64,000 nucleotides of DNA. Origin: an uncultured Oscillospiraceae bacterium. Its GTDB lineage: Bacteria > Bacillota > Clostridia > Oscillospirales > Ruminococcaceae. Below the pieces are notes generated by a model, which made no database searches, was not told where the DNA came from, and saw only the letters and a list, made by a program, of their open reading frames with translations. This document shows, in pieces, positions 26,178-33,882 of the stretch; the first letter of the stretch is position 1, and each line of letters begins with the position of its first letter. A program made the translations under genes and the position numbers. Location: the NCBI GenBank assembly GCA_910588145.1, contig CAJUPO010000006.1:70607-134606 (forward strand), in the 5' to 3' direction.

Positions 26178-26199
26178 AAATCAGTATCAATACTGATTT
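26178..26199. promoter_or_regulatory. Perfect inverted repeat in the tex leader
   Basis: AAATCAGTAT-CA-ATACTGATTT, 10-bp arms with a 2-base centre, lies between the tex promoter and start codon. It can be a dimeric repressor operator or a leader hairpin; no known consensus is matched. Confidence 0.5.
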
Positions 26200-26204
26200 T
26201 TTGC

Positions 26205-26233
26205 ATAATAATATTTTACCATTTTTTATTCAA
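26205..26233 (-). promoter_or_regulatory. Sigma-A promoter of tex
   Basis: Minus strand TTGAAT (26228-26233), 17 bases, TATTAT (26205-26210). Confidence 0.55.
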
Positions 26234-26242
26234 TAATGCAAA

Positions 26243-26269
26243 TAAAAAAGCCGCTTATTTAAAAGCGGC
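26243..26269 (-). terminator. Intrinsic terminator after gpsA
   Basis: GCCGCTT (minus strand) - TTAAAT - AAGCGGC followed by TTTTTTATT, 7 bases after the gpsA stop. Confidence 0.88.
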
Positions 26270-26275
26270 AATAAT

Positions 26276-27274
26276 TTATATAGTCTGCTCAAGTTCACTT
26301 TTCTTTGGTCTTGTCATAAGTGAACCCAGTGCGTCACGAACATTCTTTTTATTAAACAGTACATCATTCAGCTGTTCTGTTATAGGCATTGATACGCCAA
26401 CTTTACGGGCAAGCTCTATTGCTACTTTACAGCAATTGTATCCCTCTACTGTACCGACAATCTTAACTGCTTCATCAGGGGCAACTCCCTGTCCTATCAG
26501 AATACCCGCCCTGCGGTTTCGGCTGTGCATACTCGTACAAGTAACAATAAGATCACCTATTCCCGTCAGACCTGCAAAGGTAGAAAAGGAAGCTCCCATT
26601 GCTACTCCAAGCCGGCTTATCTCATTAATTCCTCTTGTCATAAGAGCGGCCTTTGTATTATCACCGTAACCCAGTCCGTCGCATATTCCGGCACAAAGAG
26701 CAATAATATTTTTCAGTGCTCCGCCGAGTTCACATCCAACTACATCTTCATTTATATAAATTCTAAATACATTACTGCTTAGCGTATCCTGAATAAATGC
26801 CGCTGCCTGAGTATTCTCCGACGCAGCCACAATGGTTGTAGGAACACCGATTGCAACTTCTTCAGCGTGTGACGGACCTGAAAGAATAACTACCGGCGCA
26901 TGAGGTATTTCTTCTGCAAGCACATCACTGATAAGCTTTAAACTGCCGTTTTCAAGTCCCTTACCCGTATTAACCACAATCATATCCTTTGTAATATACT
27001 CTGAAGCTTTATGTGCAACATCACGGATAAACGGGGAAGGTATTCCAAACAGAACGATTTCGCATCCGCTGATACACCCCATATCAGCAGTAAGTTTAAC
27101 CGTCTCAGGAATTTTTACTCCCGGAAGCTTTATCTTATGCTCTCCGTCACGTCTAATATCTTCAATTTCACTTTCAAAAGCCGACCATACGGTAACATCA
27201 TGACCATTTCTGTCAAACATAACGGCAAGCCCTATTCCAAAGCCGCCAGAACCAAGAATAGTGATTTTAGCCAT
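26276..27274 (-). CDS. gpsA: Glycerol-3-phosphate dehydrogenase [NAD(P)+]
   Basis: 332 residues. Makes sn-glycerol 3-phosphate from dihydroxyacetone phosphate for phospholipid synthesis. Rossmann motif ILGSGGFGIGLAVMFDRNGHDVTVW at the N-terminus (GxGxxG variant), ILSGPSHAEEVA, catalytic lysine in GGALKNIIALCAGICDGLGYGDNTKAALMTRG, and FAGLTGIGDLIVTCTS SHNR-like region. It follows plsY by 2 bases and shares its product with PlsY, a classical lipid-synthesis operon der-plsY-gpsA. Confidence 0.95.
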   Translation of the reverse strand: MAKITILGSGGFGIGLAVMFDRNGHDVTVWSAFESEIEDIRRDGEHKIKLPGVKIPETVKLTADMGCISGCEIVLFGIPSPFIRDVAHKASEYITKDMIVVNTGKGLENGSLKLISDVLAEEIPHAPVVILSGPSHAEEVAIGVPTTIVAASENTQAAAFIQDTLSSNVFRIYINEDVVGCELGGALKNIIALCAGICDGLGYGDNTKAALMTRGINEISRLGVAMGASFSTFAGLTGIGDLIVTCTSMHSRNRRAGILIGQGVAPDEAVKIVGTVEGYNCCKVAIELARKVGVSMPITEQLNDVLFNKKNVRDALGSLMTRPKKSELEQTI

Positions 27275-27276
27275 AG

Positions 27277-27951
27277 TTATTTCTCCTTATTGTTATTAAA
27301 CGAAAATCTGTTTTCCGTGCCGTTTTTCAGGCGAACCATATTTGTTCTATGCATGAATATTACAAGCAGCGCCATTGGAATTGTTAACGCCATATTAACA
27401 GCAGCAAGCCACAACGGCGCTTTTTCCGCAAAATACTGAATTATAAATGTAACAAAAGGCACAAGAGCCGCCGCTGTCATAGATGATACAGAAACGTAAT
27501 GTGAAACAACAAGAACAGTTATAAATATCAGCATAATCACGGCAAATGCAGGAGGATCAATTACAATAAAAACTGAAACCCCAACAAGAACGCCCTTACC
27601 ACCTTTGAATCCATAATATACCGGAAGAACATGACCTATTATTGCAAATACACCGGCTATATAACCAATATAGTGAACGTCGTTTTCAGGACCAAGACCT
27701 GCTTCTAACAGTACTGCAATATAACGGCATATAATTACAGACACAATGCCTTTCAAAAGATCCCCTGCAAGAGTAAGCAAAGCCGGAATCTTGCCAAAAC
27801 ACCTGAGCGTATTGGTAAGACCTGCATTTCCGCTGCCGAATTTTCTTATATCTTTGCCTTTAAGAAGACGTACAACAATGATAGAAAAATTACAGCTTCC
27901 CAAAAGATACGAGATGATCGCTGTAATAAAAATTACAATTGCATAATTCAT
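27277..27951 (-). CDS. plsY: Glycerol-3-phosphate acyltransferase PlsY
   Basis: 224-residue integral membrane enzyme that uses acyl-phosphate to acylate glycerol 3-phosphate. Family motifs: SYLLGSCNFSIIVVRL, KDIRKFGSGNAGLTNTLR (motif 1), YGFKGGKGVLVGVSVF (motif 2, active-site loop) and later HRTNMVRLKNGTENRF. About six to seven membrane helices. Lies between der (8 bases) and gpsA (2 bases), which supplies its substrate. Confidence 0.94.
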   Translation of the reverse strand: MNYAIVIFITAIISYLLGSCNFSIIVVRLLKGKDIRKFGSGNAGLTNTLRCFGKIPALLTLAGDLLKGIVSVIICRYIAVLLEAGLGPENDVHYIGYIAGVFAIIGHVLPVYYGFKGGKGVLVGVSVFIVIDPPAFAVIMLIFITVLVVSHYVSVSSMTAAALVPFVTFIIQYFAEKAPLWLAAVNMALTIPMALLVIFMHRTNMVRLKNGTENRFSFNNNKEK

Positions 27952-27959
27952 ACTAACCC

Positions 27960-29288
27960 CTACTTTCCGCTGTCTCCGCGTTCTCTGACAATAAACCTCA
28001 CCGGAGTTCCTGTTAGGCCGAAAGTACTGCGTATCTGATTTTCAATATACCGCTGATACGAGAAATGGAAAAGGTCAGATCTATTAACAAAGGTAACAAA
28101 GGTAGGCGGTTTTGTTGATGGCTGAGTCATATAATAAATTTTAAGTCTTCTTCCCTTATCAGACGGAGGCTGTACTCTTGTTGTGGCATATGACAGAACG
28201 TCATTGAGAGTACCGGTTGAAATTCTCATGCAGTTCTGCTCATTTACATAATTGATCATTTCAAAGAGCTTATTCACACGCTGTCCAGTTTTGGCAGAAA
28301 TAAATACAAAGGGAACATATGACATAAAGCTAAAATCATTTTCAAGCTTTGTCTGAAATTCCTTCATAGTATTATCGTCTTTCTCTATTGCATCCCATTT
28401 ATTCACTGCAATAATAGACGCCTTGCCCTGTTCATGGGCATAACCTGCTATTTTGGAATCCTGTTCAGTAAATCCAACCTCAGCGTCAATTACAATAACG
28501 CAGACATCAGCCCTATCTACCGCCATATATGCTCTGAGAACACTGAAATGTTCAATTTTCTCATTTACCTTTGATTTTTTTCTGATTCCGGCAGTATCTA
28601 TAAATACATATTTACCATTCTCATTTTCTATGACTGTATCTGTTGCATCTCTTGTAGTACCTGCTATATCTGAAACAATAACACGTTCTTCTCCGGCTAT
28701 CCTGTTTATAAGAGACGATTTGCCTGCATTCGGCTTTCCTATAACAGCAACCTTTATAAATTCATCATCATAATCCTGATAATTTTCATCAGGAAAGTAT
28801 TTAAATACTTCGTCCAGCAGATCTCCCGTACCATGACCATGCTGCGAAGAAATAGGAAACGGATCACCAAGCCCCAAATTATAAAACTCATATAATTCCA
28901 CCGGAGGCTCGCCGATAGTATCGCATTTATTGACTGCAAGAACAACTGGTTTTCCGCTTTTAAGCAGCATTGAAGATACATCCTGATCACTTGCAGTGAC
29001 GCCGCATTTTATATCAGTAACAAGTACTATAACATCAGCACGTTCAATAGCGACTTCTGCCTGACGTCTCATCTGTGAAAGAATAACGTCATCTGAATCA
29101 GGCTCGATACCTCCTGTATCAACAACCATAAATTCTCTTGAACGCCACTCGCATTTTGAATAAATGCGGTCCCTTGTTACTCCGGGAGTATCTTCCACTA
29201 TTGAAAGCCTCTGGCCAACAAGTTTATTAAACAGCGTGGATTTTCCAACGTTCGGTCTGCCCACCACTGCAACAACCGGTAAAGGCAT
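27960..29288 (-). CDS. der: Ribosome assembly GTPase Der (EngA)
   Basis: 442 residues with two consecutive GTPase domains and a C-terminal KH-like domain. G1 motifs GRPNVGKST (about 8-16) and GKPNAGKSS (about 180), G3 DTGG and DTAG, G4 NKCD and NKWD; the KH-like region ends RERGDSGK. Essential for 50S subunit maturation. First of the der-plsY-gpsA operon. All switch motifs are intact. Confidence 0.96.
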   Translation of the reverse strand: MPLPVVAVVGRPNVGKSTLFNKLVGQRLSIVEDTPGVTRDRIYSKCEWRSREFMVVDTGGIEPDSDDVILSQMRRQAEVAIERADVIVLVTDIKCGVTASDQDVSSMLLKSGKPVVLAVNKCDTIGEPPVELYEFYNLGLGDPFPISSQHGHGTGDLLDEVFKYFPDENYQDYDDEFIKVAVIGKPNAGKSSLINRIAGEERVIVSDIAGTTRDATDTVIENENGKYVFIDTAGIRKKSKVNEKIEHFSVLRAYMAVDRADVCVIVIDAEVGFTEQDSKIAGYAHEQGKASIIAVNKWDAIEKDDNTMKEFQTKLENDFSFMSYVPFVFISAKTGQRVNKLFEMINYVNEQNCMRISTGTLNDVLSYATTRVQPPSDKGRRLKIYYMTQPSTKPPTFVTFVNRSDLFHFSYQRYIENQIRSTFGLTGTPVRFIVRERGDSGK

Positions 29289-29362
29289 AAAAACATCCCC
29301 TTTCTGGTTTTCAGCTTTTCTGAATACTATTTATACAACGCTAAAAAATTCGCCCATATATT

Positions 29363-29394
29363 AAAAAAGGAGAGAAGGATAGTTCCTCCTCTCC
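29363..29394 (-). terminator. Intrinsic terminator after rpmF
   Basis: On the minus strand GGAGAGGAGG - AACTAT - CCTTCTCTCC (10 bp, one G-T pair) followed by TTTTTTAA. Confidence 0.88.
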
Positions 29395-29403
29395 TCCCGA
29401 GCA

Positions 29404-29589
29404 TTATTCAGCATCCATTTTGATAACTTCAACGCCCTTGTAGAATCCGCAATTCTTACACACCTTATGTGGAGCCTTAAGTTCACCACAATTATCACAT
29501 CTGCTAAGTGCAGGTGCATCAAGCTTCCATACAGCTGAACGTCTCTTATCACGTCTTGCCTTGGAAGTTTTTCTCTTTGGTACAGCCAT
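29404..29589 (-). CDS. rpmF: 50S ribosomal protein L32
   Basis: 61 residues with the standard AVPKRKTSKARRDKRRS opening and a four-cysteine zinc site CDNCGELKAPHKVCKNCGFY, so this is the zinc-binding (C+) form. GGAGG site upstream. Follows the YceD-family gene by about 40 bases, the conserved yceD-rpmF arrangement. An overlapping longer frame on the same strand is spurious. Confidence 0.97.
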   Translation of the reverse strand: MAVPKRKTSKARRDKRRSAVWKLDAPALSRCDNCGELKAPHKVCKNCGFYKGVEVIKMDAE

Positions 29590-29629
29590 TCTGGCACCTC
29601 CTTAAAGCCTTATTTCAGGCTCAGCTATT

Positions 29630-30070
29630 TTAGCAATTACACTCGGATTCATTCAGATTACATCCGCATACCGGACAAATGCCCTTGCAGTCTTCACAGC
29701 AAAGCATTTTTGTAGGCAGTTCAAGAATAATATCCGACAGAGCAATCTCATTTACATCTACACTGTCATTTTCAGCTATAATAAAATCATCATTTTCGCT
29801 GTTGACAGACGTTACAACAATGTGCTTAAAATCAAAAGAATAATCCCTCTGAATCTCATTAAGACACCTGTCGCAGATGATATTTAATGTAAACTTTACG
29901 GAATAAATCATATAAACAATTCCGGCACGGTTATAAAAACTCCCTTTTATTGAAACCGGAACGGCAAAGTTATATCCCTTTGCATGCGAAAATTCAGTTT
30001 CAGGAATTTCATATTCAAATTCACGGCGTTCACCGGTAATATTAAAAACCTGACGCAGATTCACAACCAT
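29630..30070 (-). CDS. YceD/DUF177-family protein
   Basis: 146 residues of the DUF177 (YceD) family, nearly always upstream of rpmF and linked to ribosomal RNA processing in other bacteria. Seen: FNITGERREFEYEIPETEF, KFTLNIICDRCLNEIQRDYSF with a CxxC, and a C-terminal cysteine-rich tail CCEDCKGICPVCGCNL, which probably binds zinc. Strong promoter 33 bases upstream. Confidence 0.88.
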   Translation of the reverse strand: MVVNLRQVFNITGERREFEYEIPETEFSHAKGYNFAVPVSIKGSFYNRAGIVYMIYSVKFTLNIICDRCLNEIQRDYSFDFKHIVVTSVNSENDDFIIAENDSVDVNEIALSDIILELPTKMLCCEDCKGICPVCGCNLNESECNC

Positions 30071-30102
30071 ATATTTACTCCCTTTTAAGCATCACAAAGT
30101 CT

Positions 30103-30131
30103 ATTATATACAATAAACCCGGACTTGTCAA
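30103..30131 (-). promoter_or_regulatory. Sigma-A promoter of the yceD-rpmF operon
   Basis: Minus strand TTGACA (30126-30131), 17 bases, TATAAT (30103-30108): a consensus promoter. Confidence 0.85.
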
Positions 30132-30142
30132 TACTTTTTTAA

Positions 30143-30550
30143 TTAATCAGCAAATTTCAGAACATTTTCAGGCAGTTCTGCATTGTCAGCAGAAACTGTG
30201 AAAATAACAATTGTATCTTCACCTGTCAGCTTGTCCAGCTTTTCAAGCATCATGCCAAATTCTGAAAAATCTGCTCCGCCTATTTTAAGGATAGAATCAA
30301 CAAAGATTTCCTTAATATCATAATTTCCGGCAAGCATTCCTGCTACAAAGCCGTAGAATGCATCGTAACCTGAAATATTGAATCTTTCAGAATCAACCAG
30401 TCTAACCTTATAGCTTATATCATATGTAAGCTTAGAACCTTTTTCAATACAAATAAGATCACCGTTTGTAGATTTAACTGCATCATTGATCTTATCAATT
30501 AAAATTTTTGTTTTACCTGTACCTTTTTTACCTGTAATTAACTTAATCAT
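30143..30550 (-). CDS. Small P-loop ATP-binding protein of unknown function
   Basis: 135 residues. Walker A GKKGTGKTKI at residues 7-16 and a Walker B-like strand EIFVDSILKIGG near 83-94, ending VIFTVSADNAELP. The fold resembles a minimal RecA/PilT-like core but without recognisable partner domains; it is far shorter than PilT. Two genes after pgi on the same strand; no operon partner with clear function. Own AAGGAG site. Confidence 0.7.
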   Translation of the reverse strand: MIKLITGKKGTGKTKILIDKINDAVKSTNGDLICIEKGSKLTYDISYKVRLVDSERFNISGYDAFYGFVAGMLAGNYDIKEIFVDSILKIGGADFSEFGMMLEKLDKLTGEDTIVIFTVSADNAELPENVLKFAD

Positions 30551-30641
30551 TTATAAACTCCTTCCGTCAAATGAATGACATATAATTGCTGCATAAACTA
30601 ATGGGACACTAATGTATGACGCAAAATGCGCCATACAAAAT

Positions 30642-31976
30642 TCAGCTTAATTTTGCCTCAAGAGCAGCTTTCTTATCTTCGTATCCCGGTTTGCCGAGAA
30701 GTGCGAACATATTGGACTTATAGCTTTCAACACCAGGCTGATTAAACGGATTTACACCGAGAACATATCCTGAAACAGCGCAGGCCTTTTCGAAGAAATA
30801 GATCATATATCCCAGATTTTCCTCATCGATCTGGTCAAGCTCAAGAATAATATTAGGAACTCCGCCCTCTGTATGTGCAAGAACAGTACCCTCAAGAGCT
30901 TTTCTGTTAACAACGGACATATTCTGATTTGTAAGGAAGTTCAGACCGTCAAGATTTGCTTCATCGTCTTCAAGGAACATATCCTGCTTAGGATTTTTAA
31001 TATCAACAACAGTTTCAAACATAACTCTTGACCCGTCCTGAATAAACTGACCCATGGAGTGAAGATCTGTTGAAAAAACAACTGAAGCCGGGAAAATGCC
31101 CTTATTGTCCTTGCCTTCGCTTTCGCCGAAAAGCTGCTTATACCATTCAGACATCATGCAGAACGCCGGATCATATGAAACCATAAGTTCCACTGCCTTG
31201 CCCTTGCGGTGAAGAATGTTTCTTAAAGCTGCATATTTATAGCAGTCGTTATTATCAAAATCTGCTGTAAAGTCTTCTCTTGCCTTTGCAGCACCTGTCA
31301 TAAGAGCGTCAATATCGCATCCTGCAACTGCAATAGGAAGCAGACCTACTGCTGTGAGAACTGAAAATCTTCCGCCGACATCATCAGGAATAACGAATGT
31401 TTCATAGCCTTCAGCATCAGCAAGCTCCTTGAGTGTTCCTCTTGCCTTGTCTGTTGTACAGAAAATTCTGTCCTTAGCGCCTTCTGCTCCGTACTTTTCT
31501 TCAACGAGCTTTTTAAATACTCTGAATGCAAGCGCAGGTTCAGTTGTAGTACCGGACTTTGAAATTACGTTCACAGAAAAATCTCTGCCTTCGCAAAGTG
31601 AAATAATTTCCTGAAGATATGTGGGATTAATATTATTGCCTGCATAATAAATATCAGGAGTATCCTTTTTCATGTTATTATACATCGGGGATTTAAGAAG
31701 TTCTATTGCAGCTCTTGCGCCGAGATACGAACCGCCGATTCCAATAACGATCAAAACATCTGAATGTCCCTGTATCTTCTTTGCGGCAGCTTTGATTCTT
31801 GCAAATTCATCTTTATCGTAATCTACAGGCAGATCAAGCCATCCAAGAAAATCATTTCCAAGACCTGTTCTGTCATGAAGAACCTTAGCAGCAGTTTCCA
31901 CCTGTGCCTTAATACCGTTCATTTCGTCTTCATTAATAAATTTTTGTACATATTTGCTGTTTAACTTTAAAGACAT
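30642..31976 (-). CDS. pgi: Glucose-6-phosphate isomerase
   Basis: 444-residue glycolytic enzyme of the short, Gram-positive type. The PGI signatures DVGGRFSVLTAVGLLPIA and the C-terminal GVNPFNQPGVESYK are intact, as are VIGIGGSYLGARA and VISKSGTTTEPALAFR (phosphosugar-binding SIS loop). Catalytic Glu/His/Lys region is present. Transcribed alone from the promoter at 32038-32066. Confidence 0.96.
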   Translation of the reverse strand: MSLKLNSKYVQKFINEDEMNGIKAQVETAAKVLHDRTGLGNDFLGWLDLPVDYDKDEFARIKAAAKKIQGHSDVLIVIGIGGSYLGARAAIELLKSPMYNNMKKDTPDIYYAGNNINPTYLQEIISLCEGRDFSVNVISKSGTTTEPALAFRVFKKLVEEKYGAEGAKDRIFCTTDKARGTLKELADAEGYETFVIPDDVGGRFSVLTAVGLLPIAVAGCDIDALMTGAAKAREDFTADFDNNDCYKYAALRNILHRKGKAVELMVSYDPAFCMMSEWYKQLFGESEGKDNKGIFPASVVFSTDLHSMGQFIQDGSRVMFETVVDIKNPKQDMFLEDDEANLDGLNFLTNQNMSVVNRKALEGTVLAHTEGGVPNIILELDQIDEENLGYMIYFFEKACAVSGYVLGVNPFNQPGVESYKSNMFALLGKPGYEDKKAALEAKLS

Positions 31977-32037
31977 TTAATCTTCCTCCAGTCAGCAATG
32001 AAAAATTAATTTTTTCATCTAAATTCTTACTCTTAAC

Positions 32038-32066
32038 ATTTTACTATATTTCTTGTATCTTTTCAA
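32038..32066 (-). promoter_or_regulatory. Sigma-A promoter of pgi
   Basis: Minus strand TTGAAA (32061-32066), 17 bases, TAAAAT (32038-32043), 61 bases before the start. Confidence 0.6.
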
Positions 32067-32109
32067 GCGGTTAAAATATTCTTGTTTATTTCTGCTAAAT
32101 TATCGCCTC

Positions 32110-33240
32110 TTATTTTAGCATAATATACAAAAATTTCTTTGCCGCATATCCAAATGACATAGCGTCTATTGACTCTGTGGCTACAAGATTTGTTTCATAA
32201 ATCAATGTATCGCCGTTATAAAATCCTGCCTTGCCCACAATCTGTCCTTTTTTTACCGGCGCTGTAATGTATGCAGGCAGGACTACTACTGTTTCAGGCT
32301 CTTTACTGTTTTTGGGAACCACAAGTCCTTCAAGAGTTTCAGCCTCCACCTCAACGGCAGTACCAGTCCCCCCTTTTACTGAAAGAGGTTTAAGAAATTC
32401 ACCTGCAAAAGACGGGGTTGTAACCCTGTATGACGCAAATCCTGCTGACAGCAATTCACGCCCCAGCGAAAAGCGCTCGTCTTTATCGGTACATCCCAAA
32501 ACAACGGAAATATAAGTTCTTCCGTCCCTTGATGCAGCCAAAGCGGCTGAATAGCCTGATAAATCAGAATGTGAGGCTTTTATTCCTATAAGACCTTTGT
32601 AGGATCTTACAAGACGGTTTTCATTTACTATTTCCGTTTGACCTTCTCTTATTTTGTCCATCCAGGTACTCATATATCCGTATAAAAACTCATGCTTTAA
32701 CAATTCCCGGCACAACAGTGCAATATCATAGGCTGTAGAATACTGTCCATTTTCATCAAATCCGTCGCAGTTTGTAAAAACAGTATCCCTCATTCCAAGC
32801 TCAAAGGCTCTTGCATTCATCATATCAACAAAACCCTGTTCGTCACGGCCAATTTCCTCAGCAATTACAACAGACGCGTCATTTGCATTGCCTATAATGA
32901 CAGCCTTCAGCAGTTCATCAACAGTAATGCTTTCCCCTGCTTTTATCCAGACCACCGCACCTTTTCTGTTTTCAGATTCAGCGCCGGCAGTAATAACAGT
33001 ATCTGACGACAGTTTTCCCTCAGAAATTTCCTCGGCTGCAAGCAGTATTGTCATAAGCTTTGTCATTGTCCCCTGGGGAACACGCTGATATCCGTTGCTT
33101 TCACTGAGTACAGTTCCTGTTGAAGCTTCCATAAGCAAAGTACATCTGACAGGTTCTTTGTCCTCTTTTGCAGTTCCGACTACCGGAAACATTGATATTA
33201 TCATTAACGAACAGATAAAAATAATAAAATATTTTTTCAT
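32110..33240 (-). CDS. S11-family D-Ala-D-Ala carboxypeptidase homologue with altered active site
   Basis: 376-residue secreted protein (signal peptide MKKYFIIFICSLMIISMF, cleavage near residue 24) with the overall penicillin-binding protein 5 (DacA/DacF) fold and a hydrophobic C-terminal amphipathic end (AAKKFLYIMLK). Active-site motifs differ from the active enzyme: the SxxK box is TMTK (Thr58-Lys61), the SxN box is NAN (118-120), and the KTG box is KAS (221-223). The residues around them (VPQGTMTKLMTILLAAEE, IIGNANDASVV, GLIGIKASHSD) are otherwise conserved. It may be a non-catalytic cell-wall binder or use an altered mechanism. Start at the ATG at 33240 because GGA lies 9 bases ahead. Confidence 0.9.
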   Translation of the reverse strand: MKKYFIIFICSLMIISMFPVVGTAKEDKEPVRCTLLMEASTGTVLSESNGYQRVPQGTMTKLMTILLAAEEISEGKLSSDTVITAGAESENRKGAVVWIKAGESITVDELLKAVIIGNANDASVVIAEEIGRDEQGFVDMMNARAFELGMRDTVFTNCDGFDENGQYSTAYDIALLCRELLKHEFLYGYMSTWMDKIREGQTEIVNENRLVRSYKGLIGIKASHSDLSGYSAALAASRDGRTYISVVLGCTDKDERFSLGRELLSAGFASYRVTTPSFAGEFLKPLSVKGGTGTAVEVEAETLEGLVVPKNSKEPETVVVLPAYITAPVKKGQIVGKAGFYNGDTLIYETNLVATESIDAMSFGYAAKKFLYIMLK

Positions 33241-33331
33241 AAGCTTCATTCCAATCTTAAAAAGATTCTGAAAAATTTCTTATTAAAGCTTATGCAAAAA
33301 TATCACCGTTATTTACTTAAAAACAAAAATA

Positions 33332-33356
33332 GACGGACTTCTTTTTGAAATCCGTC
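33332..33356 (-). terminator. Intrinsic terminator after the HPr-like gene
   Basis: Minus strand GACGGATTTC - AAAAA - GAAGTCCGTC (one G-T pair) followed by TATTTTTGTTTTT. Confidence 0.85.
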
Positions 33357-33383
33357 ATTGAGCCAATGCATTTTTCAGTTTAA

Positions 33384-33614
33384 TCAGCCAACAATATATT
33401 TTTCAATTTCCTTGTCAAAATCTCCAGGTTCATCTGTATGAGCCTTAAGCTCGATAGGCTTTGAAAGATCAAGGCTGAAAATACCCATTATAGACTTTGC
33501 GTCAACAGCATATCTGCCTGATACGAGATCCACATCAAAGTCATACTTCATAACCATATTGACAAAATCCTTAACATCGTTGATAGCCGCAAGTGAAATT
33601 TTATAAGTTGTCAT
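33384..33614 (-). CDS. HPr-like phosphocarrier family protein lacking the phospho-histidine
   Basis: 76-residue HPr-fold protein. The second half aligns with HPr including KSIMGIFSL, so Ser41 corresponds to the regulatory Ser46. The N-terminal active-site loop reads AAINDVKDF where HPr has GIHARPA: the PTS-phosphorylated histidine is absent, and there is no histidine at all before His59. By analogy with Bacillus Crh, it should not carry phosphate in the PTS but could be a substrate of HprK (encoded at 102-1061). It has its own promoter and terminator. The role as corepressor is inference. Confidence 0.85.
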   Translation of the reverse strand: MTTYKISLAAINDVKDFVNMVMKYDFDVDLVSGRYAVDAKSIMGIFSLDLSKPIELKAHTDEPGDFDKEIEKYIVG

Positions 33615-33694
33615 AATACATACCTCCCGAACTCTCTGCTTTTAATTTATTTTATTTATGCTTCCGGTTAATATAATTCCCTTCCGCTGATTAA

Positions 33695-33723
33695 ATAATA
33701 CCATCCCCGTAAAATAAAGTCAA
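33695..33723 (-). promoter_or_regulatory. Sigma-A promoter of the HPr-like gene
   Basis: Minus strand TTGACT (33718-33723), 17 bases, TATTAT (33695-33700), divergent from the mtaB promoter. Confidence 0.65.
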
Positions 33724-33728
33724 TACAA

Positions 33729-33757
33729 TTGCATTATTTTCGTAAATTTAGTATAAT
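33729..33757 (+). promoter_or_regulatory. Sigma-A promoter of mtaB
   Basis: TTGCAT (33729-33734), 17 bases, TATAAT (33752-33757), leaving a 125-base leader. Confidence 0.6.
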
Positions 33758-33882
33758 GAAAGTACTGACATATCCTTTCTTTTTATTCACCTTGATTATT
33801 GTAAGGTATACACAAAAGCATATGTTTAAAATTGTTAAGTATCAACAGCGTATAAATAAAATATTTTACGAAAGGACTGCGT

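Noticed and set aside
29361..29597. Longer frame overlapping rpmF on the same strand
   Set aside because: The L32 reading frame has the full conserved sequence with zinc cysteines and a proper ribosome site; the other frame has no family features.
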